Of a stretch of DNA of 51,685 nt, positions 32,904-41,547 are shown piece by piece. Numbering within the stretch: position 1 is the stretch's first letter; each line of letters begins with the position of its first letter. A program made the translations under genes and the position numbers. The notes under the pieces are model-generated. The model had not been told where the DNA came from, did not search any database, and worked only from the letters and a program-made list of their open reading frames with translations. Location of the stretch: assembly GCA_026129165.1 (NCBI GenBank), contig JAHCIP010000006.1, positions 1-51,685 on the forward strand. The letters run 5' to 3'. This DNA comes from Anaerolineae bacterium (GTDB lineage Bacteria > Chloroflexota > Anaerolineae > Epilineales > JAHCIE01).

Positions 32904-33776
32904 ATGAAAGATCAGGAAGAACTGGAACCCGCACTGGATGCCGAGGAACGTCTGCGCCGCATGCGAACGCGCCGCAGTACCCCGGTGCTGCCCCTGGCCT
33001 GGCTCCCGGTCGTCCTGATTGCCGTCGCCGTTGGCGTCCTATTCTGGTGGCTGACGCAGACCATTCAGCCCGACCGTGAGCGAGCCGTCGGGACGCCCCC
33101 GGCCCTTGCCATCGGCACGGCCCTGCCCAAAGCGGCGGCCGGCGCGACGCTGCCCCCTACCGCCGGGCTAATGGTGGGTGAGATTCTCAAAAACCGAACG
33201 CGCTATACCAACGAACAGATCAGCGTAACCGGCCGCTATCGGGCGCGGGATGTCAAAGGCGAACTGAAGGGCCAACCGGCCCTCACCGTCAACGATTGGG
33301 TGTTGAGCGATGGAACCAGCGCCATCTGGGTCACGGGACGGGGCCCGGCGGATCTGAGCCTGGCCGGCGACCGCGATATTGACACGCCTCTGCTGGTCGA
33401 GGGCACGCTGCGGGAAGTGGCGGGCAAACTCGTACTCGACGCGCGGACGGTGATTGTGGCCGGCCGGCCGCCAGGCGTCGCCACAGGTGGCACACCGACC
33501 GCTGGCGGCACACCAGCGGCGAGTGGCGGCATCCAACCGGGTGGCTATGTCAAAGTCACCGGGACGGGTGGATCGCAATTGAGCTTCCGGTCCGGCCCTG
33601 GTACGTCCTTTGGCCGCGTCACCGATCAGCCGCTGCTGCCCGATGGCGCCCAGCTCAAGGTTCTGGAAGGGCCGAAGCAGGCAGACGACGGCAAGGCGTG
33701 GTGGCGGCTCCAATCGGACAAGGGCGTCATCGGCTGGGCGGCGCAGGAATTCCTGGAACCGGCGCCGGCGCCGTAA
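32904..33776 (+). CDS. membrane-anchored protein with C-terminal SH3b domain
   Basis: 290 residues from the ATG at 32904, with GGAGAG about 7 nt upstream; the open frame upstream is the leader. An Arg-rich cytoplasmic N-terminus, one membrane helix (residues 30-50 or so), a Pro/Ala/Thr linker and a small OB-like domain (residues 90-195, ISVTGRYRARD, LVEGTLREVAGKLVLDA) precede a Gly/Thr-rich linker. A bacterial SH3b domain ends the protein (LSFRSGPGTSFGRV, WWRLQSDKGVIGWAAQEFLE). SH3b domains bind cell-wall or extracellular ligands. Divergent from the oxidoreductase; role unknown. Confidence 0.8.
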   Translation: MKDQEELEPALDAEERLRRMRTRRSTPVLPLAWLPVVLIAVAVGVLFWWLTQTIQPDRERAVGTPPALAIGTALPKAAAGATLPPTAGLMVGEILKNRTRYTNEQISVTGRYRARDVKGELKGQPALTVNDWVLSDGTSAIWVTGRGPADLSLAGDRDIDTPLLVEGTLREVAGKLVLDARTVIVAGRPPGVATGGTPTAGGTPAASGGIQPGGYVKVTGTGGSQLSFRSGPGTSFGRVTDQPLLPDGAQLKVLEGPKQADDGKAWWRLQSDKGVIGWAAQEFLEPAPAP

Positions 33777-33855
33777 GCGCGTAGACCGCCGTGAACGACC
33801 CGGCGTGCTCAAATGCGCGACAGGGGAGACCGGAAGGCGGCGTTCAGACCGCCGT

Positions 33856-34482
33856 TCACACAGGTGAGAGTTCAGCCGCGGCGGCCAGGACGAGGCGCCC
33901 ACAGGCTTCGGGCGTCCACAACGACGTATTCAGGACCAGATGAAAGGCGTCCGGGGCGAACCAGTCCGCCTGATAGAACTGTCGGGCATAGTCGGCGCGG
34001 CGCTGGTCCTCCGACCGCACCCAGTGTTCCGCCTCGGCCTTACTCAGGTTCTGCCGCCGCATCACCCGCGCCACGCGGTCGGGAAATGGAGCAGCGAAAC
34101 GAACATGGAGCGCGAGGGGCTGGCGTGCCAGGATATACTGCGCCCCATGGCCGAAGATGACCACATTCCCCGTCTTTGCGGCCTCTCGCACTACCTCAGC
34201 GCATCTCAAGAAGTTGTGACGTTGACTTGAGGGTAGAGCGGGTGTGGTGTTGATGACGGCTCGACGACGGGGTTGGCAAGCCACACATGACACGGGCCAG
34301 GCGGTCAATAAACGCCTCGGCCCGTTCGTCATATTGGGCCGCCTCGGCGTCAGACATACCCAAACGCGTGGCGACCTGGTGGAGAATCTGCGTGTCGAGA
34401 TAGCTCGCGCCTGGTCTCTGATACGCTGGCCGATGGCGGCGCCCCCACTCCCCGCGAGACGTGATACGGTAATGACTGGCAT
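33856..34482 (-). pseudogene. cytidylate kinase-like protein (AAA_33/Cytidylate_kin2 type) with compensating frameshifts
   Basis: The N-terminus (MPVITVSRLAGSGG, P-loop-like) and the second half (VVIFGHGAQYIL, HVRFAAPFPDRVARVMRRQNLS, YARQFYQADW, HLVLNTS) match the cytidylate-kinase-like family. The stretch between them reads as nonsense in this frame. The sensible residues are in another frame: YLDTQILHQVATRLGMSDAE and YDERAEAFIDRLARVM. At least one shift near 34400-34415 and a return near 34190-34230 are needed. The ORF stays open, so this is either two compensating indels, decay, or base-calling error. The enzyme class would phosphorylate nucleotides; no partner is adjacent. Confidence 0.7.
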
Positions 34483-34566
34483 AGGCTCATTCCTTTAGCA
34501 ACCTGGTCGAACCTAGAAAGACCAGGAAGACGAACCGTAGGAAGACGCAGGAAGGAACTCGCTGGC

Positions 34567-35862
34567 TCAACTCAGGCGGCGCAGTTGCGGCGCGAGGAAC
34601 CAGAATGCGGCGGCGCAGGCCAACGCCACACCCGCGCCAAGCGTCAGCGTCAGCGGGGCGCCGAGGAAGTGGGCCGCCGTGCCCGCCCACAGCGAGCCAA
34701 GCGGCATCCCGCCAAACATGATTAGCGAGTAGACGCTCATAACGCGGCCCCTGAACTCATCGGACACCTGCGACTGGACCAGCGCATTCGCCATGTTGTA
34801 CACCATCATCCCCCCCAGCCCCACGCCTACCAGGGCGGCCATAGACAGGGGCAGCGTGCGCGTCAGGGCAAAGACCAGGATAAGGGCGGGGTACCAAAAT
34901 GTGCCGAGGGTCAGCCAGCGCCCTCGCTGGCCCAGGTGAGCGAGGGAGGCGATGAGCAGCGCGCCGATCAGGGAGCCGGCGCCACGCGCTGATTGGAGCA
35001 GGCCGTTGACGGTGGCATCGCCGTGGAGTACTTCGACTGCCCAGGCCGGCAGGAGGATACCATAGATGGCAACAAACAGGACGGCCACCGCTGGCGCCGC
35101 CAGCAGCGTTCGGAGCAAGGGATGGGCCAGCAAATAGCGCAGCCCCTCTTTCAGTTGGGCCAGCGGCGATTGGGTACGCCGTCAGCGGACGTGGCGGGAG
35201 GCGCATGAGCAGCAGGGCCACAATGACGGCGATGAACGACACCCCGTTGAGGGTGAAACACCAGGCCGCGCCAAAGGCGGCATAGGTCAACCCGGCCACC
35301 GTTGGCCCAACCACTGTCGCCAGATTGCCCAGGCTGCCATTGAGTGCAATGGCGTTAGTTAGGCTCTTCGGTCTACCAGTTCCAGGACAAACGCCTGCCC
35401 GGCCGGCGCGTCGAAGGCGTTGGCCGTGCCCAGGGCCAGGGCCAGCAAAATGATATGCCAGGGCTGCACTACTTTCGTAAAGGTGAGGCCAGCCAGGATG
35501 AAAGCCAGGACCATCATCGTAGTCTGGGTAATGACAAGCAGGTTGCGACGCGGAACGCGGTCGGCGATAACGCCGCCGAACAGCATCAAGAGCAGCGACG
35601 GCGCCCCAGCAGCGAAGCCGACATAGCCCAGATAGGCGGGCGAGCGCGTCAACTCGAAGACAAGGAAGCCCTGGGCCGTCGTCTGCATCCATGTACCGAC
35701 CAGAGACACCAGCTGGCCCGTAAACCAGAGGCGGTAGTTCGGGTACTGTAAAGCGGCGAAGGTGCGCCCCCACGCGCTTGGCGAGGTGGACAGGGCGGAC
35801 GGTGGCGGGTCGAACACCGCGCCCTCGGTAGCAAACTGCCTGACAGCACGACTATCACTCAT
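34567..35862 (-). pseudogene. MFS transporter (EntS/MFS_3-like) with two frameshifts
   Basis: Three consecutive frames are needed. The first is 35862 to about 35376 ([57 protein letters not shown]). The second is about 35362 to 35190 ([25 protein letters not shown]). The third is about 35175 to 34567 (YLLAHPLLRTLLAAPAVAVLF through RGRVMSVYSLIMFGGMPLGSL). Joined, they give a full-length exporter of about 430 residues with 11-12 membrane segments. As it stands the product is broken. The neighbour is also frameshifted, so local sequence error is a real alternative to decay. Confidence 0.85.
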
Positions 35863-35875
35863 ACACGTTCTCCAT

Positions 35876-36058
35876 CTGCCTCTGACGGCGGCGCGCTTCA
35901 ATCCGCCGATTGCAGCGTTCTACGACCGCTTGTGTCAGACGGGCAAGCCCAAGAAGGTGGCGCGCTGTGCGGCAGCCCGCTAGCTCCTCCATCAAGCCTG
36001 GGCCGTCGTCACCAATCAGACGACCTTTGACCCCAATTATGGTAAGTCTACCTCGGCC
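35876..36058 (+). pseudogene. IS110-family transposase remnant (C-terminal part)
   Basis: The plus-strand frame reads [17 protein letters not shown], then GKPKKVARCAAAR, a TAG stop, and LLHQAWAVVTNQTTFDP. This matches the C-terminal end of IS110/IS1111 transposases, where RKLL is conserved, so the stop replaces the Lys codon (AAG to TAG). No upstream catalytic domain remains. It lies just upstream of the broken MFS gene's start. Nothing else is seen between 35863 and 36091. Confidence 0.7.
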
Positions 36059-36091
36059 CTGCCGGCTCAACCTTGACTTGCATTACCGTAT

Positions 36092-36475
36092 CTACGCCTC
36101 TTCGGACCCGCTCTGGCCCTGCATCGTGCCTGTCTGGTCTTCCGCGCCGGTCCCACCGGTCTCCCGCGTCCTGCCCCGACTGCCATAGCCGCCGCCGGTC
36201 CCCTCATCGCCGCGTCCCATTCCGGCCTCGCTGCGGTCCCCCAGGCCGTAGTGCGGCCGCGACTCCGACGCGCCGCTGGGGTCCAGGCCACTCTCGTTGG
36301 ACCGCGACTCGCCTGTGCCCAGGCTCTGCAAGCCGGCCGGCGACTGGGCGGGAATTGTGCTGCCGCTCACCCGCTCGCCGGGGCCTTGCGTTGACGTGTC
36401 CACGTCGCTCATCTGCTCGCCACTCGAACCTCGCTTATCGGTCTGAACTTGCTTCTCGCCCTGCTCTTGCGCCAT
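36092..36475 (-). CDS. small hydrophilic low-complexity protein
   Basis: 127 residues from the ATG at 36475, with AAGGAG 7 nt upstream. Very rich in Gly, Ser, Glu, Gln, Arg and Thr, with no hydrophobic core. The composition predicts an intrinsically disordered protein of the stress/hydrophilin kind, but no family is recognised. The good ribosome-binding site and the codon usage argue that it is real. Confidence 0.6.
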   Translation of the reverse strand: MAQEQGEKQVQTDKRGSSGEQMSDVDTSTQGPGERVSGSTIPAQSPAGLQSLGTGESRSNESGLDPSGASESRPHYGLGDRSEAGMGRGDEGTGGGYGSRGRTRETGGTGAEDQTGTMQGQSGSEEA

Positions 36476-36612
36476 GCGACACTCCTTTGTGCTTGCCACG
36501 CCCTTAGCTGGGCGCTCCGTTGTTCAGGGCTGCTTACCGTATAGGCCGGGCAGCAAGATGTATGCCCCTGGACGTCTAGCGCATTGTCATCCGCGCGAAC
36601 GTATTTCTGACT

Positions 36613-36640
36613 TTGACAGAGTTGGCGTTCTGGTTATCAT
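36613..36640 (+). promoter_or_regulatory. probable promoter of the DegV gene
   Basis: TTGACA, 16 bp, TATCAT, about 60 bp before the DegV start. The -35 box is perfect; the -10 box has one mismatch. Confidence 0.6.
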
Positions 36641-36698
36641 GTGCCTATTATCCGGCCATCCAATCGCCATCCCCCCACTCTCATTTTAGGAGCCTCCC

Positions 36699-37535
36699 GT
36701 GATTCGCATTGTCACCGACAGCACATCCAATATGCCGCCGAGTTGGACTGAAGAGTACGGCATCCAGGTCGTCCCCTTGCAGGTCATGTTCGGTCTAGAG
36801 ACCTACAAGGACGGCCATCTCAGCAACGAAGAATTTTACGCTCGGTTGCGGACCGCGCCTCAATTGCCGACCACCAGCCAGCCCGCTGTGGGCGATTTCT
36901 ACTCTACTTATGAAAAGCTGACGGCCAACGGCGATCAGGTCGTTTCGCTCCACATCTCCAGTAAGCTGAGCGGCACGTATAGCAATGCCGCGCAGGCGGC
37001 AGCTATGTTCCCTGAAGGAGCGGTTACGGTGCTCGATACCAACTGGGCCTCCATCGCCCTGGCCTTCATGGCGCGTGAGGCGGCCCGGGCGGCGCAAGCA
37101 GGCAAAAGCGTGCCTGATGTCGTCGCCACTGCGAAGGCACTCGACCCTAAGCTCCATCTATACCTGGCGCTGGAGACGTTGGAGAACCTCCGACGGGGCG
37201 GGCGCATTGGCGCCGCGGCTGCCTTTATCGGCGGCTTGCTCAACTTCAAGCCTATTCTCTCGCTGCGCCAGGGCGCGCTCCAGCCCGTCGAACGCCCCCG
37301 GTCCAAGAAGGCCGCTATCCGACGGATGCTGGAGATCGTAGAGGGCGATATTCCGAAGGGAGCGCCGATTCACTGCGGTATTCTGCACGCCCACGCGCCA
37401 GTGGAGATGGAAGAACTGACGCGCCAGGCCCGCGAACGCTTCAATGTGGTCGAGGTCGTCAATGCCGACGTGGGGCCGACCATTGGGACGCATGTGGGTG
37501 AGGGGACGGTGGGGATTATCTGCTATCCGCAGTAG
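36699..37535 (+). CDS. DegV family fatty-acid-binding protein
   Basis: 278 residues from a GTG with AGGAG 8 nt upstream. The DegV signature is complete: IVTDSTSNMP at the start, VPLQVMFGLETYKDG, the TSQPAVGDFYSTYEKL ligand loop, HISSKLSGTYSNA, and the C-terminal half ending in GPTIGTHVGEGTVGI. DegV/FakB proteins hold a single fatty acid, in Firmicutes presenting it to the kinase FakA. No FakA gene is next to it here. It converges on the metalloenzyme gene, with 6 bp between the stops. Confidence 0.93.
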   Translation: MIRIVTDSTSNMPPSWTEEYGIQVVPLQVMFGLETYKDGHLSNEEFYARLRTAPQLPTTSQPAVGDFYSTYEKLTANGDQVVSLHISSKLSGTYSNAAQAAAMFPEGAVTVLDTNWASIALAFMAREAARAAQAGKSVPDVVATAKALDPKLHLYLALETLENLRRGGRIGAAAAFIGGLLNFKPILSLRQGALQPVERPRSKKAAIRRMLEIVEGDIPKGAPIHCGILHAHAPVEMEELTRQARERFNVVEVVNADVGPTIGTHVGEGTVGIICYPQ

Positions 37536-37541
37536 CGCATC

Positions 37542-38498
37542 TCAACCTCCCAACGGGTAAGACCCCTTCGGGAGGTGGGGCAGCGCGAGCCAGTGTAACA
37601 CGGCTGGGGTAACATCCACCAGGGACCCTAGCCGTGCCGCTATTTCGTCCGCGCCCGCGCCCCATACCAGGGCTGGCACGGGGTTGAGCGTGTGTTCGGT
37701 CGTGGTGGTGTCTTCTAAATTGCCGTGATCACTGGTCACTAGCAGTAGGTCACGCTGTGGATCGAGAGTTGCCACCAGACCATCGAGTAGACCGTCCAGC
37801 CGGGCCAGCACATCGTCAGCCATGTCAGGCTCGGCGCGGTGGCCGGCCATGTCCGTGGCAAAGTACTCGAAGACGGTCAGAGCGTAGGCCTGGGTCAGAC
37901 GCGCAAGGTGGATGCCCGCCTCTCGCGCGGTAATGACGGGCAGGCCCGGCACACCGAGGCGGCTCTCCCACATCTCATTGGTCACAAAGGCTGATAGGGC
38001 CTGGCCGTGCGCCAGTTCGTGATGCCCCCGGAAGAGCACCCCGCCCAGATGGGCCGCCAGGGAGGTCACAGACTGCCTCGCCGTGCCGCGCGCCAGGCGG
38101 TCCAGGTAGCGCGGCGGAAAGGCGTTGGCGAAGGCCGCGCCGCCCCGGTGGAATCGGGTCTGCACAACCTTAAACAGATTGACCTGCTGGAGGATGTCGC
38201 GGGCCAGCGGCGGGGCATAGGGGCCGCTGTGGCGGCCAAGCTGCGCGGCCACATTGACGCCACTCCACAGCGTCGCCTGGCCGGTCCCGCTCTGGGGCAG
38301 CCCCGGCACGCCGAGCGTGGCATCCAGAGGCTGCAGCCAGGTGTTTGTTTGATGACCGATATGCGCGGCCGACTGGGTTAGCGAATGCCCATCCAGCAGG
38401 CGGCGCAGAGCCGGCAGCGGGGCAGCGGCCAGCGGGTTGCACAAGGGGTCGTCGTCGCCCAGTCCCACACCGTCCAGAAATAGAATGAGGCAGCCCAC
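37542..38498 (-). CDS. alkaline-phosphatase-superfamily metalloenzyme
   Basis: 318 residues from a GTG at 38498. It has the phosphoglycerate-mutase/phosphopentomutase-like metalloenzyme fold: LILFLDGVGLGDDD (metal-binding Asp), PQSGTGQATLWSGVN (the nucleophile loop), FATDMAGHR, and LLVTSDHGNLED (metal-binding Asp-His) near the C-terminus, with a further His in TTEHTLNPVP. It is shorter than true iPGM and lacks the usual cap insertion. Substrate unknown. It lies 4 nt downstream of the CBS gene, probably in the same transcript. Confidence 0.85.
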   Translation of the reverse strand: MGCLILFLDGVGLGDDDPLCNPLAAAPLPALRRLLDGHSLTQSAAHIGHQTNTWLQPLDATLGVPGLPQSGTGQATLWSGVNVAAQLGRHSGPYAPPLARDILQQVNLFKVVQTRFHRGGAAFANAFPPRYLDRLARGTARQSVTSLAAHLGGVLFRGHHELAHGQALSAFVTNEMWESRLGVPGLPVITAREAGIHLARLTQAYALTVFEYFATDMAGHRAEPDMADDVLARLDGLLDGLVATLDPQRDLLLVTSDHGNLEDTTTTEHTLNPVPALVWGAGADEIAARLGSLVDVTPAVLHWLALPHLPKGSYPLGG

Positions 38499-38502
38499 AA
38501 CC

Positions 38503-38922
38503 CTATAGTCTCTCGATCAGACCCCGGAAAATGTCCGACTCGGTGATGATGCCGACGACCTTGCTACCCTCGACGACCGGTAGACCGCTTATCTTGCTTT
38601 CGAGCATGATGCGCGCCGCCTCTTTGATGGTGGTGTCGGGGGTGACGGTCTTCGGGTTGCGGGTCATGATGGCGTCAACGGTGAGTTGGGCCAGGAGATA
38701 GTGCACTTCATAGATGCTTAGGCTGGTTGCGTTGGAGGGGGAGGCTTCGCGGACATCACCGCGTGTCACAATGCCGACGAGATGGCCGTGCTTGTCGACG
38801 ACAGGGACACGCCGGATGCGGCGCTGTTTCATGAGCTGGTGAACCTGGGGCAGGGGCGTTTTCTCGTCTACGGTGATGGCGTCTTTAGTCATCCATTGGC
38901 GCACGAGCAGTGTGTCAGACAT
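38503..38922 (-). CDS. tandem CBS-domain protein
   Basis: 139 residues, with AAGGAG 7 nt before the ATG. It consists of two CBS motifs and nothing else: VRQWMTKDAITVDEKTPLPQVHQLM...VVDKHGHLVGIVTRGDV, then VDAIMTRNPKTVTPDTTIKEAARIML...VVEGSKVVGIITESDI. CBS pairs bind adenine nucleotides and regulate partner proteins. The partner is unknown; the metalloenzyme follows after 4 nt. The end of the tRNA operon lies upstream. Confidence 0.92.
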   Translation of the reverse strand: MSDTLLVRQWMTKDAITVDEKTPLPQVHQLMKQRRIRRVPVVDKHGHLVGIVTRGDVREASPSNATSLSIYEVHYLLAQLTVDAIMTRNPKTVTPDTTIKEAARIMLESKISGLPVVEGSKVVGIITESDIFRGLIERL

Positions 38923-39003
38923 GGTGGAACTCCTTGGTGAGATGGCTCGCCGCTAAGTATACCATAACTGCGCCCGCCTCCTCAAGCGAAGCGAGAGAAG
39001 CCG

Positions 39004-39041
39004 CAAAGAACAAACAGGGCGACCTGGTTTCAGGTCGCCCT
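39004..39041 (-). terminator. intrinsic terminator of the tRNA operon
   Basis: On the minus strand a perfect 11-bp stem (AGGGCGACCTG and complement, 4-nt loop) at 39016-39041 is followed by GTTTGTTCTTTG. It lies 10 nt after the 3' end of the last tRNA. Confidence 0.88.
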
Positions 39042-39050
39042 AACGAGTGT

Positions 39051-39135
39051 TGGTGCCGAGGGTGGGAGTCGAACCCACACCCCTTGCGGGACACGAGTTT
39101 GAGTCGTGCGCGTCTGCCAGTTCCGCCACCCCGGC
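39051..39135 (-). tRNA. tRNA-Leu(CAA)
   Basis: Class II tRNA with a long variable arm. The anticodon loop is CTCAAAC. CCA is encoded (39051-39053). Last gene of the array in transcription order. Confidence 0.95.
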
Positions 39136-39195
39136 AAATATGGCTAAGACCCTCATCCCGACCCTCTCCCAGAGAGAGAGGGAGGGAAAACACGA

Positions 39196-39268
39196 AGCCC
39201 ATGACCGGGATTGAACCGGTGACCTCACCCTTACCAAGGGTGTGCTCTACCGACTGAGCTACATGGGC
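39196..39268 (-). tRNA. tRNA-Thr(GGT)
   Basis: The acceptor GCCCATG pairs with CATGGGC; the anticodon loop is TTGGTAA. No CCA is encoded. Confidence 0.95.
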
Positions 39269-39272
39269 ATGG

Positions 39273-39348
<76 letters not shown>

Positions 39349-39411
39349 GACGATGGCCCACAGGCGGTTCGCGCACGGCCCGCTCGACCATCCAGTATTG
39401 AAGAGTTAAGG

Positions 39412-39484
39412 TGGCGGAGGGCAGACTCGAACTGCCGACACAGCGATTATGAGCCGCTTGCTCTACCTACTGAGCTACCCCGCC
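39412..39484 (-). tRNA. tRNA-Met(CAT), elongator type (or Ile2)
   Basis: The acceptor GGCGGGG is fully paired; the anticodon loop is CTCATAA with stem AGCGG/TCGCT. The fully paired first position argues for an elongator. A lysidine-modified tRNA-Ile2 cannot be excluded by eye. Confidence 0.85.
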
Positions 39485-39493
39485 GGGTCAGAG

Positions 39494-39565
39494 TAGCGGG
39501 GATGGGATTCGAACCCATGACCTTCAGGTTATGAGCCTGACGAGCTGCCTCTGCTCTACCCCGCA
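39494..39565 (-). tRNA. tRNA-Met(CAT), initiator-like, copy 1
   Basis: The first position of the acceptor stem is an unpaired U1:U72, the hallmark of initiators; the anticodon loop is CTCATAA. The anticodon stem is TCAGG/CCTGA, so only two of the usual three G-C pairs are present. Confidence 0.85.
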
Positions 39566-39584
39566 TTATACGATGGTCAAGAGG

Positions 39585-39658
39585 TGGGCGCGAGAGGACT
39601 TGAACCTCTGACTTCACGGATGTGAACCGTGCGTTCTGACCAACTGAACTACGCGCCC
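39585..39658 (-). tRNA. tRNA-Val(CAC)
   Basis: The acceptor is GGGCGCG; the anticodon loop is TTCACAT. Confidence 0.95.
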
Positions 39659-39738
39659 GCAAAACAATTAAGAAATATGAATTAGGAGTTAAGAACGTCT
39701 TCCTTCTTGCTTCCCAATTCTTCCCTCTTAATTCAACT

Positions 39739-39814
<76 letters not shown>

Positions 39815-39900
39815 AAGAAATAACTGAGTACTGATCTATGAGAGCCGAGTGAGATGCTCAGTGACCCAGCACTCAGCACTTTCAACTCAGAACTCTCGTG

Positions 39901-39972
39901 AGCGGGTGATGGGATTTGAACCCACGACTTTCTGCTTGGGAAGCAGACGCTCTGCCGCTGAGCTACACCCGC
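39901..39972 (-). tRNA. tRNA-Gly(CCC)
   Basis: The acceptor is GCGGGTG; the anticodon loop is TTCCCAA. The spacer upstream (39815-39900) contains heptameric repeats. Confidence 0.95.
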
Positions 39973-39976
39973 GTGG

Positions 39977-40050
39977 CAGGGGAGACAGGACTCGAACCTG
40001 CAACCGCCCGTTTTGGAGACGGGTGCTCTGCCAAATTGAGCTACTCCCCT
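39977..40050 (-). tRNA. tRNA-Trp(CCA)
   Basis: The acceptor is AGGGGAG with discriminator G; the anticodon loop is CTCCAAA. Confidence 0.95.
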
Positions 40051-40058
40051 TCTCTATT

Positions 40059-40133
40059 GACGATTGCAAATTGACGATTTTCGATTACCCCTGCTCATCA
40101 ATCGTCAATCGTCAGTCTTACATTCGTCAATCG
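40059..40133. repeat. heptameric repeats in a tRNA spacer
   Basis: GACGATT, GCAAATT, GACGATT and TTCGATT on one side and two to three copies of GTCAATC on the other. The two halves are complementary and would form a hairpin between Trp and Thr(CGT). Confidence 0.75.
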
Positions 40134-40137
40134 GAGG

Positions 40138-40210
40138 AGCCATCGGTCGGAATTGAACCGACGACCTGCTCATTACGAGTGAGCTGCTCTACCGACTGAG
40201 CTACGATGGC
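40138..40210 (-). tRNA. tRNA-Thr(CGT)
   Basis: The acceptor is GCCATCG; the anticodon loop is CTCGTAA. Confidence 0.95.
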
Positions 40211-40219
40211 ACACCAAGC

Positions 40220-40298
40220 ACTGAGTGCTGAGTTGTGAGTACTGAGTTAAGACCTGCCGATGTACTCGGCGCTCATAACTCAGTACTCAGTACTTCCT
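40220..40298. repeat. heptameric repeats in a tRNA spacer
   Basis: ACTGAGT, GCTGAGT, TGTGAGT, ACTGAGT (40220-40247), then two copies of ACTCAGT plus ACTTCCT (40278-40298). The second set is complementary to the first, giving a potential long hairpin. Confidence 0.8.
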
Positions 40299-40299
40299 G

Positions 40300-40371
40300 A
40301 GCGGGTGATGGGATTTGAACCCACGACCTTCTCCTTGGCAAGGAGACGCTCTACCGCTGAGCTACGCCCGC
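40300..40371 (-). tRNA. tRNA-Gly(GCC)
   Basis: The acceptor is GCGGGCG; the anticodon loop is TTGCCAA. Confidence 0.95.
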
Positions 40372-40407
40372 ATAACTTCCGGTTGTTAATCAGGGACTGC
40401 GGACCAG

Positions 40408-40480
40408 TGGAGCTGAGGGGAATCGAACCCCTGACCTCTTCAATGCCATTGAAGCGCTCTCCCAGCTGAGCTACAGCCCC
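40408..40480 (-). tRNA. tRNA-Ala(GGC)
   Basis: The acceptor GGGGCTG has a G-U pair; the anticodon loop is ATGGCAT. Confidence 0.95.
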
Positions 40481-40485
40481 ACGAG

Positions 40486-40569
<84 letters not shown>

Positions 40570-40576
40570 CTATACT

Positions 40577-40645
40577 GAAGGCGGAAGGCGGAAGGCTGAA
40601 AGCAGACTGTGAACTCTCTGCCTACTGCCACCTGCATTCTGCCTA
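40577..40645. repeat. heptameric repeats in a tRNA spacer
   Basis: GAAGGCG, GAAGGCG, GAAGGCT, GAAAGCA (40577-40604), and CTGCCTA, CTGCCAC, CTGCATT, CTGCCTA (40618-40645). A strict period of 7 in both sets. Confidence 0.8.
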
Positions 40646-40654
40646 CTGGACGTG

Positions 40655-40728
40655 TGGGCGGTACAAGACTTGAACTTGTGACCTCAGCGATGTCAACGCT
40701 GCGCTCTAACCAACTGAGCTAACCGCCC
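40655..40728 (-). tRNA. tRNA-Val(GAC)
   Basis: The acceptor is GGGCGGT; the anticodon loop is TTGACAT. Confidence 0.95.
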
Positions 40729-40732
40729 GCAG

Positions 40733-40806
40733 GGCGACCAGAGGGGCTCGAACCCTCGACCTCCAGGGCCACAACCTGGCGCTCTACCGACTAAGCTATG
40801 GCCGCC
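40733..40806 (-). tRNA. tRNA-His(GTG)
   Basis: The anticodon loop is TTGTGGC. An extra 5' G (G-1) opposite C73, the His identity element, is encoded. Confidence 0.95.
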
Positions 40807-40872
40807 ACGCGGTCCTGGAGACTGAAGACTGAGCCAGTTAGGCCGGTCTACCCTTCAATCTCCGGTATCAGG

Positions 40873-40947
40873 CGCCCTCGACGGGACTTGAACCCGCGAT
40901 CTTCACATTGACAGTGTGATGAGCACTCCAACCTGCTCTGCGAGGGC
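40873..40947 (-). tRNA. tRNA-Asp(GTC)
   Basis: The acceptor is GCCCTCG; the anticodon loop is CTGTCAA; discriminator G. The D-arm is GAGC/GCTC with a 10-nt loop. Confidence 0.9.
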
Positions 40948-40974
40948 AATGTTGTTAAGGCTTGGAGCCTAAGG

Positions 40975-41047
40975 CTCCGCGGGCAGGACTCGAACCTGCG
41001 ACCAATCGGTTAACAGCCGACCGCTCTACCGACTGAGCTACCGCGGA
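40975..41047 (-). tRNA. tRNA-Asn(GTT)
   Basis: The acceptor is TCCGCGG; the anticodon loop is CTGTTAA; discriminator G. Confidence 0.95.
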
Positions 41048-41085
41048 AAACTGGAACAACGCCACGGTATCGGTATACCAGGACG

Positions 41086-41161
41086 TGGTCCCCCCAAGGG
41101 GATTCGAACCCCTGTTTCAGCCTTGAAAGGGCCGCGTCCTAGGCCTCTAGACGATGGGGAG
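41086..41161 (-). tRNA. tRNA-Glu(TTC)
   Basis: The anticodon loop is CTTTCAA; the D-arm contains GTCTAGAGG. CCA is encoded at 41086-41088. One of only two U34 tRNAs in the array. Confidence 0.93.
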
Positions 41162-41172
41162 GTGCTCCCAAG

Positions 41173-41245
41173 TGCCGAGGGGCAGAATCGAACTGCCGAC
41201 ACCACAATTTTCAGTCGTGTGCTCTACCTACTGAGCTACCTCGGC
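41173..41245 (-). tRNA. tRNA-Phe(GAA)
   Basis: The acceptor is GCCGAGG; the anticodon loop is CTGAAAA. Confidence 0.95.
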
Positions 41246-41286
41246 AAACTGAGCGCGTGGACTGGCGGGGGCGCTCGACACAAGAG

Positions 41287-41357
41287 CTGGGGGACGAGGA
41301 TTCGAACCTCGGCTGGCTGATCCAGAGTCAGCTGTCCTACCGCTAGACGATCCCCCA
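41287..41357 (-). tRNA. tRNA-Gln(CTG)
   Basis: The acceptor is TGGGGGA; the anticodon loop is CTCTGGA; discriminator G. Confidence 0.95.
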
Positions 41358-41393
41358 ATAACGATGACTGCGTCGGGTGTCACAGTCATCAGG

Positions 41394-41466
41394 TAGCGCA
41401 TACGGGATTCGAACCCGTGTCTCGGCCTTGAGAGGGCCGTGTCCTGGGCCCCTAGACGAATGCGCC
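41394..41466 (-). tRNA. tRNA-Glu(CTC)
   Basis: The acceptor is GGCGCAT; the anticodon loop is CTCTCAA. Confidence 0.95.
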
Positions 41467-41467
41467 C

Positions 41468-41543
41468 TGGTACCCCCGGTAGGACTCGAACCTACAACCA
41501 AGCGGTTAAGAGCCGCCTGCTCTGCCAATTGAGCTACGGAGGT
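41468..41543 (-). tRNA. tRNA-Lys(CTT)
   Basis: The acceptor is ACCTCCG; the anticodon loop is CTCTTAA. CCA is encoded and lies next to the 5' end of the Glu(CTC) gene. Confidence 0.95.
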
Positions 41544-41547
41544 TTAG

